Part shown: positions 9,378-18,217 of the stretch, piece after piece
Layout: every line of letters begins with the position of its first letter
How positions within the stretch are numbered: the first letter of the stretch is position 1
Origin: Duganella dendranthematis
GTDB lineage: Bacteria > Pseudomonadota > Gammaproteobacteria > Burkholderiales > Burkholderiaceae_D
Direction of reading: 5' to 3'
Assembly (NCBI RefSeq): GCF_012849375.1
Contig: NZ_CP051684.1
Coordinates: 5,642,001-5,706,000 of the forward strand
DNA: 64,000 bases
Notes under the pieces: model-generated
Told to the model about the DNA's origin: nothing
The model's input: only the letters and a program-made list of their open reading frames with translations
Database searches by the model: none
Translations under genes and position numbers: made by a program

Positions 9378-10192
9378 AGGAATTCGCGCTTCACCTTGAG
9401 GATTTCAATCATTTCCAGCACGCCGCGGCTGGCCGCGTACACGGTGCCGGACCACGACCACGCGCGCGGATCGCCTTCGTCGCCATACTCGGCCACGCGC
9501 GACAGGTCGACCGAGCCGACCAGATCGGCCACATCGGCGGTATTCGGGTCATGCGGCGCGTAGGTGCCGATCGCGCTGCGGCCGGCCTCGGAGATGAAGA
9601 TGCGCTCGACCGGCATGCGCAGGAAATCGCCGCCCAACTCATGTTCCAGCCGCATGCGGCAATACGGACATAGTTCGCCGACCACGTCGACGCCGTAACT
9701 GTCGCGGAAGCCGGCGCGTAGCGTGTGCGGCACCAGATGCAGCGGCGATTCATGCACCGGACAGCCGGCGATGCCGTACATGGCGCCGACGTCGGTGTAA
9801 CTGTATTCCTCCAAGCCGCGCTTGAGGCGGATCACCAGCGTTGATTTGCCGCCAGAGGGCGGCCCCAGCAACAACAGCAAGCGCCGTCCTACCTCGGACC
9901 CGGCCGCCGCCGCCTTGAAATAATCGGCAACGCGGGCGAGGGCGTCGTCGATGCCAAACAACTCGTCGGCGAACAGCGAACAGCGCAGCTTGCCGTCATC
10001 GCCTTGCTTGCCGCTCCAGCGCAGCATGTCCCAGATATATTGATGTGACGAGCGGGCCATCTGGACCGGCGCCAGCGGCAGCACCTGCTCCATGAACTCG
10101 GCAAAACTGCCGCGCCAATGGCCGGCGCGGTGCTGCTGCGTGAAGGCACGCAACTGGCCGCGAAATGCCTCGTGGGTTTGTGTGTGTTCCAT
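9374..10192 (-). pseudogene. PrkA-family serine protein kinase, truncated after AAA region
   Basis: The 272 residues match the N-terminal AAA portion of PrkA/YeaG kinases: SFAEFMEQV, LFADELFGIDDALARV, Walker A GPPSGGKSTL, GCPVHESPLHLVP, and SWSGTVYAASRGVLEMIEIL. The family is about 630-640 residues; here translation stops at KVKREFL, so the rest of the ATPase and the C-terminal kinase domain are missing. The usual partners (DUF444/YeaH and SpoVR) are not present. The truncation point coincides with that of the convergent EpsB gene, pointing to one deletion event. The ATG at 10192 is preceded by AGGACAGGCGACG. Confidence 0.84.
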
Positions 10193-10275
10193 CGTCGCCT
10201 GTCCTCCGCAATTTGGGAGTATCGGCGCTCGGGCCGTGGCTCAGATGATCTGCCTCAAACGAAAAAAGGGAACTT

Positions 10276-11187
10276 TTACGCGACGCGGTCCCACGGCGGC
10301 GTGCCGGCCAGCTCCTGCACCAGAAAGTCGATCATCACGCGCACCTTGGCGCTCAGATGGCGGCGGCTGGGGTAGATCGCCAGCACGTCCATGTCCGGCA
10401 TATGGTAATCGGGCAGCACGCGTTGCAGACGACCGGCGCGCAGGTCGGCGCCGACCAGGAAAGTCGGCTGCCAGATGACGCCGAGTCCGCCCAGCGCGGC
10501 GGCGCGGGCCGTATCACCGTTATTGGTGTGCATCACGCAAGGCATCTTGACCGTGTGGGTCTGGCCGTTGGCGTCCAGCATCGGCCATTCGTCGGCGCTG
10601 GCGGCGTAGCTGTAGCCGATGCCGTCATGCTGTAATAGCTCGGCCGGGGTCTGTGGCATGCCGCGCTGCTGAATGTAGTCGGGCGACGCGCACAGCACAT
10701 TCTGCGAGGTTGCCAGCTTTCGGGCGACGTTGGCAGTGGAGCCGGCGCGCGAAATGCGCACCGCCATGTCGTAGCCTTCCTCGACAATATCGACCACGCG
10801 GTCGATCAGCAACACGTCCAGCCGCACCTCGGGATACAACCGCATGAACTTGGCCCACAGCGGTGCCAGGTGCAGCACGCCAAAACTCAGCGGTGCGTTG
10901 ATGCGCAGCACGCCATGCGGCTGCAAGGTGGCGGAGGAGACGATGGCTTCGGCTTCGGCCACATCGTCCAGGATCGACTTGGCGCGCTCCAACAGCGCCT
11001 CGCCGCTGGCGGTCAGCGACATCTTGCGCGAGCTGCGGTTCAGCAGCCGGGTTTGCAGATGGGCTTCCAGATCGCTGATGTAACGGGTGACATTGGCCGG
11101 TGAGGTATCCAGCGCCTCGGCCGCGCGGGCAAAGCCGTCGCGCTTGACGACCTCCACAAATACTTCCAGTGCGCGCAGTCGATCCAT
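10276..11187 (-). CDS. LysR-family transcriptional regulator
   Basis: The 303-residue protein begins MDRLRALEVFVEVVKRDGFA with the LysR winged HTH (AEALDTSPANVTRYISDLEAHL) at about residues 18-60. It continues with a co-inducer-binding domain ending LVQELAGTPPWDRVA. The length is typical. No divergent partner gene is close, since the next gene upstream runs the same way, so the target is unknown. Confidence 0.93.
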   Translation of the reverse strand: MDRLRALEVFVEVVKRDGFARAAEALDTSPANVTRYISDLEAHLQTRLLNRSSRKMSLTASGEALLERAKSILDDVAEAEAIVSSATLQPHGVLRINAPLSFGVLHLAPLWAKFMRLYPEVRLDVLLIDRVVDIVEEGYDMAVRISRAGSTANVARKLATSQNVLCASPDYIQQRGMPQTPAELLQHDGIGYSYAASADEWPMLDANGQTHTVKMPCVMHTNNGDTARAAALGGLGVIWQPTFLVGADLRAGRLQRVLPDYHMPDMDVLAIYPSRRHLSAKVRVMIDFLVQELAGTPPWDRVA

Positions 11188-11256
11188 GCCTCACTCCAAA
11201 AGAAAAAAGCCGCGGCACCGGAAGGTGGGCGGCTCGGTCATTGATGGCACGACGGC

Positions 11257-11682
11257 TTAGTGCGCGACGTAATTGGCGGTGGCGGCTTCCTTGATCACGC
11301 GGCCGGCGCTCAGCGCCGGGCCGGTGCTACCAACGCGCGGCGTATTGCTGGCTTCGTGCGACATGCCTACCAGGCCGACGGCGGCCTGGGCATCGCCAGC
11401 GCTGGCGGCGCGCTCAAACAGCTGCATTGCTTCGCGGCGCTTGTCCGGATTGGCCAGATAGCGCAGGGCCAGTTCACGCTGGGCAACTGGCGAACCTTGA
11501 TCGGCCCATTCTTGCAGGCGACGCTCGGCAGCTGGCTGGCCGCCAGGGCTCAGTTGCATGGCAGCCGCTTCAATCACCGTCGACGATGGAATTGCATCCT
11601 CCTGAGCCTGGCAGGCGATCAAAGCGCCAACGGTGACCAGCACCGCAGAAACCAACACACCAGACTTGTTGAATAATTCCAT
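11257..11682 (-). CDS. Small lipoprotein with Sel1-like repeat
   Basis: The 141-residue protein has a short lipoprotein signal (SAVLVTVGALIAC, lipobox Cys at about residue 24). Its mature part contains a helical, TPR/Sel1-like stretch (AQRELALRYLANPDKRREAMQLFERAASAGDAQA). It is probably anchored to a membrane; the function is unknown. A good sigma-70-like promoter lies upstream. Confidence 0.72.
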   Translation of the reverse strand: MELFNKSGVLVSAVLVTVGALIACQAQEDAIPSSTVIEAAAMQLSPGGQPAAERRLQEWADQGSPVAQRELALRYLANPDKRREAMQLFERAASAGDAQAAVGLVGMSHEASNTPRVGSTGPALSAGRVIKEAATANYVAH

Positions 11683-11745
11683 ACTTTAGATCCTTGTTGT
11701 GAAGCCGTCGCATCCATTGCAAGCAGAAACTCGACGCATTGCACC

Positions 11746-11774
11746 ATTATACTTGCGTTTGGGCAAATTGTCGA
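11746..11774 (-). promoter_or_regulatory. Sigma-70-like promoter of the Sel1-like lipoprotein gene
   Basis: On the minus strand TCGACA (11774-11769) and a perfect TATAAT (11751-11746) are separated by 17 bases, about 65 bases before the ATG at 11682. Confidence 0.55.
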
Positions 11775-12019
11775 TTACATAATAACTTGCAAAATAAAAT
11801 AACCGCACCCGAATTCTACAAAGTTGTTGTAAGTCACGGCGCACGCTCTGCAAGTGATGGCGATATTAGCATGAAGATTTTCTGCAACCCGCCTGCACAT
11901 GGCAAACGGGGGTAACAATTGTAACCATTCGTTAATGGCATAAAAGTTACGTGCAGGTAGCATCCTGCTGTGCAGTGCAGCATTAACGTGTCTTCACAAA
12001 TAGTGAATGCGGAGCGAGG
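11775..12019. other. AT-rich intergenic stretch without a recognisable gene
   Basis: Between the Sel1-like gene promoter and the Hpt gene there is no convincing coding frame. The only structure seen is an imperfect 16-bp palindrome (GGTAACAATTGTAACC, 11911-11926, one mismatched pair). Confidence 0.5.
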
Positions 12020-12414
12020 TCAGATGCCCGGCGGAGCGTGGCGTTTCAGCCAGTCATCGGCTTCGCGCAGCACCAGCTGATACTCGGATTCCAGCGTCGC
12101 GAACAAGGGGGGATCTGGTCGGTCTGACGTTCGACGATGGCCTGTTCCAGCTTGAGCGAGGCCGCCACCAGCCGTTTGGCGCCCAGTGCGCCGATCGAAC
12201 CGCGCAGGCCGTGGAAGATCTTGCCGGCCTCGACCAGGCGAGCCTCGCGCAGGGCGGCGCCGGCCTGCGCCATCGGCGTCATGCGTGGCGCACAGGCGTC
12301 CCGAACGATCTTGGCGACGATGGCCAGCGCTTTATCGTCATTTCCCATGTACTTCAACAAGGTATCGACCGTGAAAATGTTCAGTTCAGGTTGCGATGGC
12401 GTGGCGTCACTCAT
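12020..12414 (-). pseudogene. Hpt-domain phosphotransfer protein, frameshifted near the C-terminus
   Basis: The N-terminal about 100 residues form an Hpt domain with phospho-acceptor FHGLRGSIGALG (HxLRG) preceded by helical segments (TLLKYMGNDDKALAIVAKIV). In the current frame the protein ends at 12046 with a non-family tail after TDQIPP. One extra base in the C6 run (G6 on the plus strand, 12107-12112) would restore PPLFATLESEYQLVLREADD, which continues to a TGA at 12020. The Hpt core and acceptor His are intact, so the 122-residue product may still work. It follows the Anbu gene by 60 bases. Confidence 0.68.
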
Positions 12415-12474
12415 GCACTGCTCCAGAATAGGTTGTTTTTATCCCATCATACGCCGCGTTTGCCGCCGGTCCCA

Positions 12475-13350
12475 TTACTGTTGTCCGTCGTGAAATTGCT
12501 GTGACAAGGTTTGCAACGGCGGGCTGGCCACTTTTGGGGGAGGCACGCTGGCAGGCGGCGTCACCCGCACGGGTTTGCCACCGGTGCTGGTCGAATGTAA
12601 CACCGTGCCCGGCGTCTCCGGCGCGGCGTTCCACACCGGCGCTTCCAGGCCTTCAAACACACTCTTCAGCTGGTCGCCCCATGTGCGGCGGATCATCTGG
12701 AAATACTCGTTGCGGTCATCAATTGTTACAAAATGGGTGACGGCCAGCTGGTTGTCTTCATACACCAGCAAATCAAGGGGCAGGCCGACCGAGACGTTGG
12801 ACCGTAACGTGGAGTCCATGGAAATCAGCGCGCACTTGGCGGCATCGTCCAGCGAGGTGGCCGGCGTCACCACGCGATCGATGATGGGCTTGCCGTATTT
12901 GGCTTCGCCGATCTGGAAATAGGTGTTCTCGTCGTGCGCTTCGATGAAGTTTCCGGCCGAGTAAATCTGGAACAGCCTGCAGCGTTCGCCCTTGACCTGC
13001 CCGCCGAAAATGATGCTGACATTGAACTCAATGCCGAAGTCCGCCAGCGTCCTGGCATCGCGCTCATGCACCTGGCGCACCGCCTGGCCGAGAATGCGCG
13101 CGGCATCATACACGCTCGGCGCGGTCCAGATGGTGTGGCCGGCATCGTCCATCAGCTCCGACACCAGCTGGCGGATCGATTGCGATATCGACAAATTACC
13201 GGCGGTCATCATCACCATCATGCGGTCGCCGGGAATCTCAAACACGGTCTGCTTACGGAACGTGCCGACCTGGTCCACGCCCGCATTGGTACGTGAATCT
13301 GATAAAAACACCAGCCCGGCATTCAGGCGCATGCCCACACAATAAGTCAT
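12475..13350 (-). CDS. anbu: Anbu, proteasome-like peptidase (ancestral beta subunit)
   Basis: The 291-residue protein belongs to the Ntn-hydrolase Anbu family related to HslV and 20S beta subunits. It has a start MTYCVGMRLNAGLVFLSDSR (the Thr after Met is the expected nucleophile), GDRMMVMMTAGNLS, FNVSIIFGGQ, and YFQIGEAKYGKPIIDR. Residues from about 240 form a Pro/Ser/Thr-rich tail (VTPPASVPPPKVASPP) beyond the usual Anbu core of about 245. It lies 42 bases after the transglutaminase-like gene and ends the conserved set ATP-grasp, alpha-E, transglutaminase, Anbu. Anbu is known to form helical or ring-like assemblies; its substrates are not known. Confidence 0.92.
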   Translation of the reverse strand: MTYCVGMRLNAGLVFLSDSRTNAGVDQVGTFRKQTVFEIPGDRMMVMMTAGNLSISQSIRQLVSELMDDAGHTIWTAPSVYDAARILGQAVRQVHERDARTLADFGIEFNVSIIFGGQVKGERCRLFQIYSAGNFIEAHDENTYFQIGEAKYGKPIIDRVVTPATSLDDAAKCALISMDSTLRSNVSVGLPLDLLVYEDNQLAVTHFVTIDDRNEYFQMIRRTWGDQLKSVFEGLEAPVWNAAPETPGTVLHSTSTGGKPVRVTPPASVPPPKVASPPLQTLSQQFHDGQQ

Positions 13351-13392
13351 CGTTGCAAAGTATTGATTTGAAGTATCGTTATTTTACACCGC

Positions 13393-14193
13393 TCATTGCG
13401 GCACAATCTGTACGTCCACGCTCAAAGACTCGGTACCGCCGCCGCGTCGCACGCCGCGCACCGGGGCGGCGCTGTCGTAATCGCGGCCGGTGGCCAGACG
13501 GCAATACGCGTCCGTCATCAGCCGCGCATGGGTGACGTCGATGCTGACCCAGCCGCTGTGATCCTTGTCGTCGGCCCAGGCGTCGACCCAGGCATGGCTG
13601 GCGGCGTGGCCGGTATTGCCGGGGTCGATGTAGCCGGATACATAGCGCGCCGGAATGCCGTGCGCATGGCAGCAGGCCAGGAACAGGTGGGCATGGTCCT
13701 GGCACACGCCCTGACCGAGGGCGAGGGCGTCGCTGGCGGTGGTAGAGACCGCGGTCGCACCGCTTTGATACCGGACCGCACCAAAGATGTGCTCCGCAAG
13801 GCACATCAGGTCGCGCGTCATGGCCCTGCCGTCAGGCAAGCACGACGCCGCTAGCTCCAGGATGCCGGGCGTGGCGGCCGTCAGCCGGGTCGGCACGGTG
13901 AAAATCAGCGGCGACAGCGCGTCGGCGACGATGCGGCCGCGATCCGGCACCGTGGTTTCCACCACGCCGCTGGCGACGATCGACAGCGCCTGGTGCGGGG
14001 TATCCATCGTCATCATGTGCGACAGGTTGCCGTAGGCGTCGGTGTAGCGGTGCATATGGCCCGGCGCCGCCAGGTTCCAGGCCAGCACGTGCTGCTGCGG
14101 CTCCACCCGCGGGGTCAGGTGCAGCTGCTGGATGGTGTAAGCCAGCGGCAAGGTATAGGTGTAACGCGTTTCGTGCCGGATGGACAGTCGCAT
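13393..14193 (-). CDS. Transglutaminase-like cysteine peptidase of the Anbu operon
   Basis: The 266-residue protein has an N-terminal beta domain (RLSIRHETRYTYTLPLAY) and a transglutaminase-like core with the Cys in LGQGVCQDHAHLFLACC, the His in HAWVDAW and an Asp in SIDVTHARL. This is COG1305, a constant neighbour of Anbu. Its role may be hydrolysis or formation of amide bonds together with the ATP-grasp protein; this is inference from genomic association. AAAGG lies seven bases before the ATG. It starts 16 bases past the alpha-E gene. Confidence 0.92.
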   Translation of the reverse strand: MRLSIRHETRYTYTLPLAYTIQQLHLTPRVEPQQHVLAWNLAAPGHMHRYTDAYGNLSHMMTMDTPHQALSIVASGVVETTVPDRGRIVADALSPLIFTVPTRLTAATPGILELAASCLPDGRAMTRDLMCLAEHIFGAVRYQSGATAVSTTASDALALGQGVCQDHAHLFLACCHAHGIPARYVSGYIDPGNTGHAASHAWVDAWADDKDHSGWVSIDVTHARLMTDAYCRLATGRDYDSAAPVRGVRRGGGTESLSVDVQIVPQ

Positions 14194-14208
14194 TGAGTGG
14201 CCTTTCGC

Positions 14209-15156
14209 TTATGCCGCAAGCGGCACCAGGAAATCGCGGCTGACGCGATTGCCCAGTTCGTAGATGTTGGCCAGGAAGCGGGTCAGCGTGTCATGCAAGC
14301 CGTCCGCCAGGATATCGTCGATTTTGCCGAATTGCAGCTCAGCGCGCAGGCGGCCGGCGAAGCGTTCGGTATCGGCCGAGACGTCGTTGCGCACCTCGTG
14401 CAGGTTTTGTACCACTTCATCCATGCAGGCCAGCAGCGAGCGCGGCATGTCGCCGCGCAAGATCAGTAACTCGGCGATGCGCGCCGGGGTGATGACGTCG
14501 CGATACACCTTGCGGTAGATCTCGAAGCCGGAGACCGAACGCAGCATCGCGCCCCAGTAATAGAAATCGCGCTGGCTCATGCTTTCCGCGCTGTCGGTGG
14601 CGCCGCCGTGGTATTTCACGTCCAGAATGCGGGCGGTGTTGTCGGCGCGTTCCAGAAACGTGCCCAGACGGATGAAATGGACCGCCTCGTCGCGCAACAT
14701 GGTGCCCAGTGTGACGCCGCGCGACAGGTGGGAGCGGTACTTGACCCATTCAAAGAACTTGCTGGGATCGGTTTCCAGCAGGTCGCTTTGCAGGCGGCGC
14801 TGCATGTCCAGCCAGGTTTGGTTCTGGATTTCCCACACTTCCGTGGTCAGCGTGCCGCGCACGGCGCGGGCATTTTCGCGCGCTTGCGTGAGGCAGGCCA
14901 CAATCGACGAGCTGTTGTCGGGATCGCGCACCATGAAGTCGATGACTTCGCGGCCCTCCAGCGACTGGTATTTCTGATTGAATGCCTTTTGCAGCTCGGA
15001 GATGCCGAGCAGGGCGCGCCAGCCCTGGGCATTTTCCTCGTCGGACTGCGGCAGCATCGAGGTTTGTACGTTGACGTCCAGCATGCGCGCGGTGTTTTCG
15101 GCGCGCTCGGTGTAGCGGGCCATCCAGAACAAGTGGTCAGCGGTTCGGCTCAGCAT
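14209..15156 (-). CDS. Alpha-E domain protein (COG2307)
   Basis: The 315-residue, all-helical protein starts MLSRTADHLFWMARYTERAENTARMLDV, the signature of the alpha-E family. A second, similar helical unit follows (EAVHFIRLGTFLERADNTARILDVKY), so the protein is an internal duplication of the same R-AxNTARxLDV motif. The start at 15156 is set by the family N-terminus and lies two bases after the ATP-grasp gene stop. It is always found with circularly permuted ATP-grasp and transglutaminase-like proteins; its biochemical role is unknown. Confidence 0.92.
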   Translation of the reverse strand: MLSRTADHLFWMARYTERAENTARMLDVNVQTSMLPQSDEENAQGWRALLGISELQKAFNQKYQSLEGREVIDFMVRDPDNSSSIVACLTQARENARAVRGTLTTEVWEIQNQTWLDMQRRLQSDLLETDPSKFFEWVKYRSHLSRGVTLGTMLRDEAVHFIRLGTFLERADNTARILDVKYHGGATDSAESMSQRDFYYWGAMLRSVSGFEIYRKVYRDVITPARIAELLILRGDMPRSLLACMDEVVQNLHEVRNDVSADTERFAGRLRAELQFGKIDDILADGLHDTLTRFLANIYELGNRVSRDFLVPLAA

Positions 15157-15158
15157 GC

Positions 15159-16598
15159 TTATTTCTCCAAAATCCAGGTGTCCTTGGTGCCGCCGCCTTG
15201 CGACGAATTCACCACCAGTGAGCCTTCCTGCAAGGCCACACGCGTCAGGCCGCCGGGCACCATCGAGATGGTTTTGCCGGATAGCACAAATGGCCGCAAA
15301 TCGATGTGGCGCGGGGCGATGCCACTTTCCACATAGGTCGGGCAGGCGGACAGGGCCAGCGTCGGCTGGGCGATGTAGCCGTCCGGCCTGGCGATCAGGC
15401 GTTGGCGGAAGTCTTCGATCTGCGCCTTGGTCGAGGCCGGCCCGACCAGCATGCCGTAGCCGCCGGCGCCGTGCACTTCCTTGACCACTAGCTCGGGCAG
15501 GTTGGCCAGCGTGTAGGCGAGATCTTCCTTCTTGCGGCATTGGTAGGTCGGCACGTTGTTTAGCACCGGTTCTTCCGACAGGTAGAACTTGATCATGTCC
15601 GGCACATACGGATAGATCGACTTGTCGTCGGCCACGCCGGTGCCGATGGCGTTGGCCAGCGTTACGCGGCCGGCGCGGTAGACCGACAGCAATCCCGGCA
15701 CGCCCAGCGAGGAATCCGGCCGGAACGCCAGCGGATCGAGGAAATCGTCGTCCAGCCGGCGGTAGATCACGTCCACCCGCTTCGGCCCGCGCGTGGTGCG
15801 CATGAACACGGTGTTGTCGCTGACAAACAAATCCGTGCCCTCAACCAGCTCCACGCCCATTTGTTGCGCTAGAAAAGCGTGCTCGAAGTAAGCCGAGTTG
15901 TACATGCCCGGCGTCATCACCACCACGGTGGGGTCATTGATGCCCATCGGCGCCACCGAGCGCAGATTGTCCAGCAGCATGTCGGGATAATGGTCAACCG
16001 GGGCGATCTTGTTGCGGGCGAACAGTTCCGGGAACAACCGCATCATCATCTTGCGGTCTTCCAGCATATAAGAGACGCCGGACGGCACCCGCAGATTATC
16101 CTCCAGCACGTAAAACTCGCCCTGGCCGGCGCGCACGATATCGACGCCGGCGATGTGGGCGTAGATGTCGGATACCACGTTAATGCCTTGCATCTCCGGG
16201 CGGTACTGGGCGTTCTGGTATATTTGCTCGGCGGGAATAATTCCGGCCTTGATGATGTTCTGATCGTGATAAATATCGTGGATGAACATATTTAGCGCCT
16301 TGACGCGCTGCACCAGGCCGGTCTGCAACTGCTTCCACTCGGCGGCGGGGATAATGCGGGGGATGGTATCGAACGGAATCAAGCGCTCGGTGCCGGCATC
16401 GTCGCCATACACGGCGAAGGTGATGCCGACGCGGCGGAAGGTGAGGTCGGCCTCAGCGCGCTTGCGTTCGATGGTATCGGCGGATTGGCGCTGCAGCCAG
16501 CCGCAGAATTCGCGGTAGTGTTCACGCACCTCAGCGCTGGCATTGTGCGCCAGGCCGTCAGCTGTCATTTCATTGAAGAATTTTGGCATATCGGACAT
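15159..16598 (-). CDS. Circularly permuted ATP-grasp protein (COG2308)
   Basis: The 479-residue protein is the CP_ATPgrasp member of the Anbu operon, predicted to ligate an amine to a carboxylate using ATP. It shows AERLIPFDTIPRIIPA-like TERLIPFDTIPRIIPA, YHDQNIIKAGIIP, FYVLEDNLRVPSGVSYMLE, the nucleotide-binding segment VVKEVHGAGGYGML and a C-terminal GGGTKDTWIL. The annotated ATG 16598 has AGGGA touching it; ATG 16589 (MPKFFNEM) has a normal nine-base spacing and may be the true start. It is first in the operon and the other three genes follow closely. Confidence 0.93.
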   Translation of the reverse strand: MSDMPKFFNEMTADGLAHNASAEVREHYREFCGWLQRQSADTIERKRAEADLTFRRVGITFAVYGDDAGTERLIPFDTIPRIIPAAEWKQLQTGLVQRVKALNMFIHDIYHDQNIIKAGIIPAEQIYQNAQYRPEMQGINVVSDIYAHIAGVDIVRAGQGEFYVLEDNLRVPSGVSYMLEDRKMMMRLFPELFARNKIAPVDHYPDMLLDNLRSVAPMGINDPTVVVMTPGMYNSAYFEHAFLAQQMGVELVEGTDLFVSDNTVFMRTTRGPKRVDVIYRRLDDDFLDPLAFRPDSSLGVPGLLSVYRAGRVTLANAIGTGVADDKSIYPYVPDMIKFYLSEEPVLNNVPTYQCRKKEDLAYTLANLPELVVKEVHGAGGYGMLVGPASTKAQIEDFRQRLIARPDGYIAQPTLALSACPTYVESGIAPRHIDLRPFVLSGKTISMVPGGLTRVALQEGSLVVNSSQGGGTKDTWILEK

Positions 16599-16695
16599 TC
16601 CCTGTTTGGCACGTTTATTCTTCTATCAAGAAACGTGCCAAGGGGAATGCCCGCTTTTGGTGCAAGCGCCCGGGGTGGGCGCCGTCAATCAACGA

Positions 16696-17229
16696 TCAGA
16701 TATTGCCGCTGCCGGAGCCGATGCTGCCGCCGCGATTGCTGTAAGTCGGATCGATGTAGCCCGGATCACTTTGCAGGCTGGCGCTGCCGCTGCCCATCAC
16801 GCTGCCGGTCGAGGTCACGCCGCCGGGAACATTTTGCTGGGTACCGTAGAAGCTGTGCAGCTGGGTGTTGAACTCGGTGCTGGCCATGTCGGGCCAATTG
16901 TCCTGGTCAAAGCCCGGGGCGTTTTTCAGATGGTCTTTCGACACGTCCAGCAGGAAGCGCTTGTTTTCGGTGTCCAGTTGCAGCGCCTGCCATGGCACGG
17001 CGAACAGCTTGTCGCCCATGCCCAGCCAGCCGCCGAACGACAGCACAGCGTAAGCCACCTGGCCGCTGCGAATGTCCAGCATGATTTCCTTGATGTCGCC
17101 CAGGTCTTCGTCCTGGCGGTTGTACACATCTTCACCTATGAGCGTGTCGGCGCCCATCAGGCGAGGGCCTGGGCCGGTTGCGTCGTCGCTGCGATAAATG
17201 CCGTAGGTGTCGCGGTCTAGATAGCTCAT
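16696..17229 (-). CDS. PRC-barrel domain protein
   Basis: The 177-residue protein has a PRC-barrel domain at about residues 20-105 (LMGADTLIGEDVYNRQDEDLGDIKEIMLDI...VPWQALQLD). A low-complexity Gly/Ser-rich tail follows (GSVMGSGSASL, GGSIGSGSGNI). Such proteins are common in stress or sporulation-like regulons of Proteobacteria, but the function here is unknown. Start 17229 is supported by GGAGA seven bases upstream; the earlier in-frame ATG is unsupported. It is about 100 bases upstream of the Anbu operon on the same strand and may or may not be co-transcribed with it. Confidence 0.82.
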   Translation of the reverse strand: MSYLDRDTYGIYRSDDATGPGPRLMGADTLIGEDVYNRQDEDLGDIKEIMLDIRSGQVAYAVLSFGGWLGMGDKLFAVPWQALQLDTENKRFLLDVSKDHLKNAPGFDQDNWPDMASTEFNTQLHSFYGTQQNVPGGVTSTGSVMGSGSASLQSDPGYIDPTYSNRGGSIGSGSGNI

Positions 17230-17405
17230 GATGGTCTCCAAAGGTTGGTAAGGTCCCGCGTCTAACGATGCGGTGACAGGCATCATCATGCTGCTTGCCC
17301 GACAGTTGAGGTATCGGTGCGCGTGCAGTGTCGCTGTAGGACAGGGATTAGTTCTTGAAGAACCAAAGTGCTACACTACCGCCCTCGCAAATTGGAAGAC
17401 TCCGC

Positions 17406-18215
17406 ATGACTGCTCCCGAACTCCGCGCCCGCGCGCTGCAATGCCTGACCGAGTCCGATCCGAGGGCCAAGGTGGCGGCGGTATACGCCTTGTCGACGGC
17501 ATCGGAGCAGGGCGCTTGCCTGCCGGACCCGTTGGCGGAGCTGAGCTCGTCGGCGGAGATTCCCGGCCGGCCCGGGCGGCCGGACCTGGTGCCGCCACTG
17601 CAAGTGGGGCGTCGCGCGATGAATACGCCGGAAGGCCGCGCCATGCTGATCCACGCGCTGGCGCATATCGAATTCAATGCCATCAATCTGGCCCTGGACG
17701 CGATCTGGCGCTTTGCCGGCATGCCGGCCGCTTACTACACTGATTGGTTGCAGGTGGCCAAGGAAGAGGCCTACCATTTTTCGCTGCTGGAAGAACATCT
17801 GCAGCGGCTGGGCTATGGCTACGGCCAGTTCCTGGCCCACGACAGCCTGTGGGAAATGGTCGCCAGGACCAGCGACGACGTGCTGGCGCGCATGGCGCTG
17901 GTGCCCCGCACGCTGGAGGCGCGCGGTCTCGACGCCAATCCGCCGCTGCGCGCCAAGCTGGCCCAGGCCGGCGACAAGGAAGCCGCCGCCATTCTCGACA
18001 TCATCCTGCGCGACGAAATCGGTCACGTGGAAATCGGTAATAGCTGGTATGGCTACCTGTGCCGCCTGCGCGGGCTGGAATTGATCCCGACCTACGCAGC
18101 GCTGGCAGCGCAATACAAAGCGCCAACGCCGCGCGGCCCGTTCAATCTGGAAGCGCGGCGCCAGGCGGGCTTTACCGAGGCCGAGTTACAATTACTGATA
18201 CAGCCGCCCAGCTAA
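17406..18215 (+). CDS. DUF455 ferritin-like protein (COG2833)
   Basis: The 269-residue protein matches the DUF455 family of ferritin-like helical proteins. It begins APELRARALQCLTESDPRAKVAAV and contains acidic/His motifs IHALAHIEFNAINLALDA, AKEEAYHFSLLEEHL and RDEIGHVEIGNSWY, which could bind a di-iron centre. GGAAG precedes the ATG at 17406. The biological role of the family is not established; a link to tRNA hydroxylase-like di-iron proteins is only structural. It ends two bases from the convergent fadE. Confidence 0.88.
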   Translation: MTAPELRARALQCLTESDPRAKVAAVYALSTASEQGACLPDPLAELSSSAEIPGRPGRPDLVPPLQVGRRAMNTPEGRAMLIHALAHIEFNAINLALDAIWRFAGMPAAYYTDWLQVAKEEAYHFSLLEEHLQRLGYGYGQFLAHDSLWEMVARTSDDVLARMALVPRTLEARGLDANPPLRAKLAQAGDKEAAAILDIILRDEIGHVEIGNSWYGYLCRLRGLELIPTYAALAAQYKAPTPRGPFNLEARRQAGFTEAELQLLIQPPS

Positions 18216-18217
18216 TC

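Noticed and set aside
14209..15540. 443-codon frame as the alpha-E gene
   Set aside because: The part beyond 15156 lies in the ATP-grasp gene in another frame; the family N-terminus (MLSRTADHLFW) sets the start at 15156.
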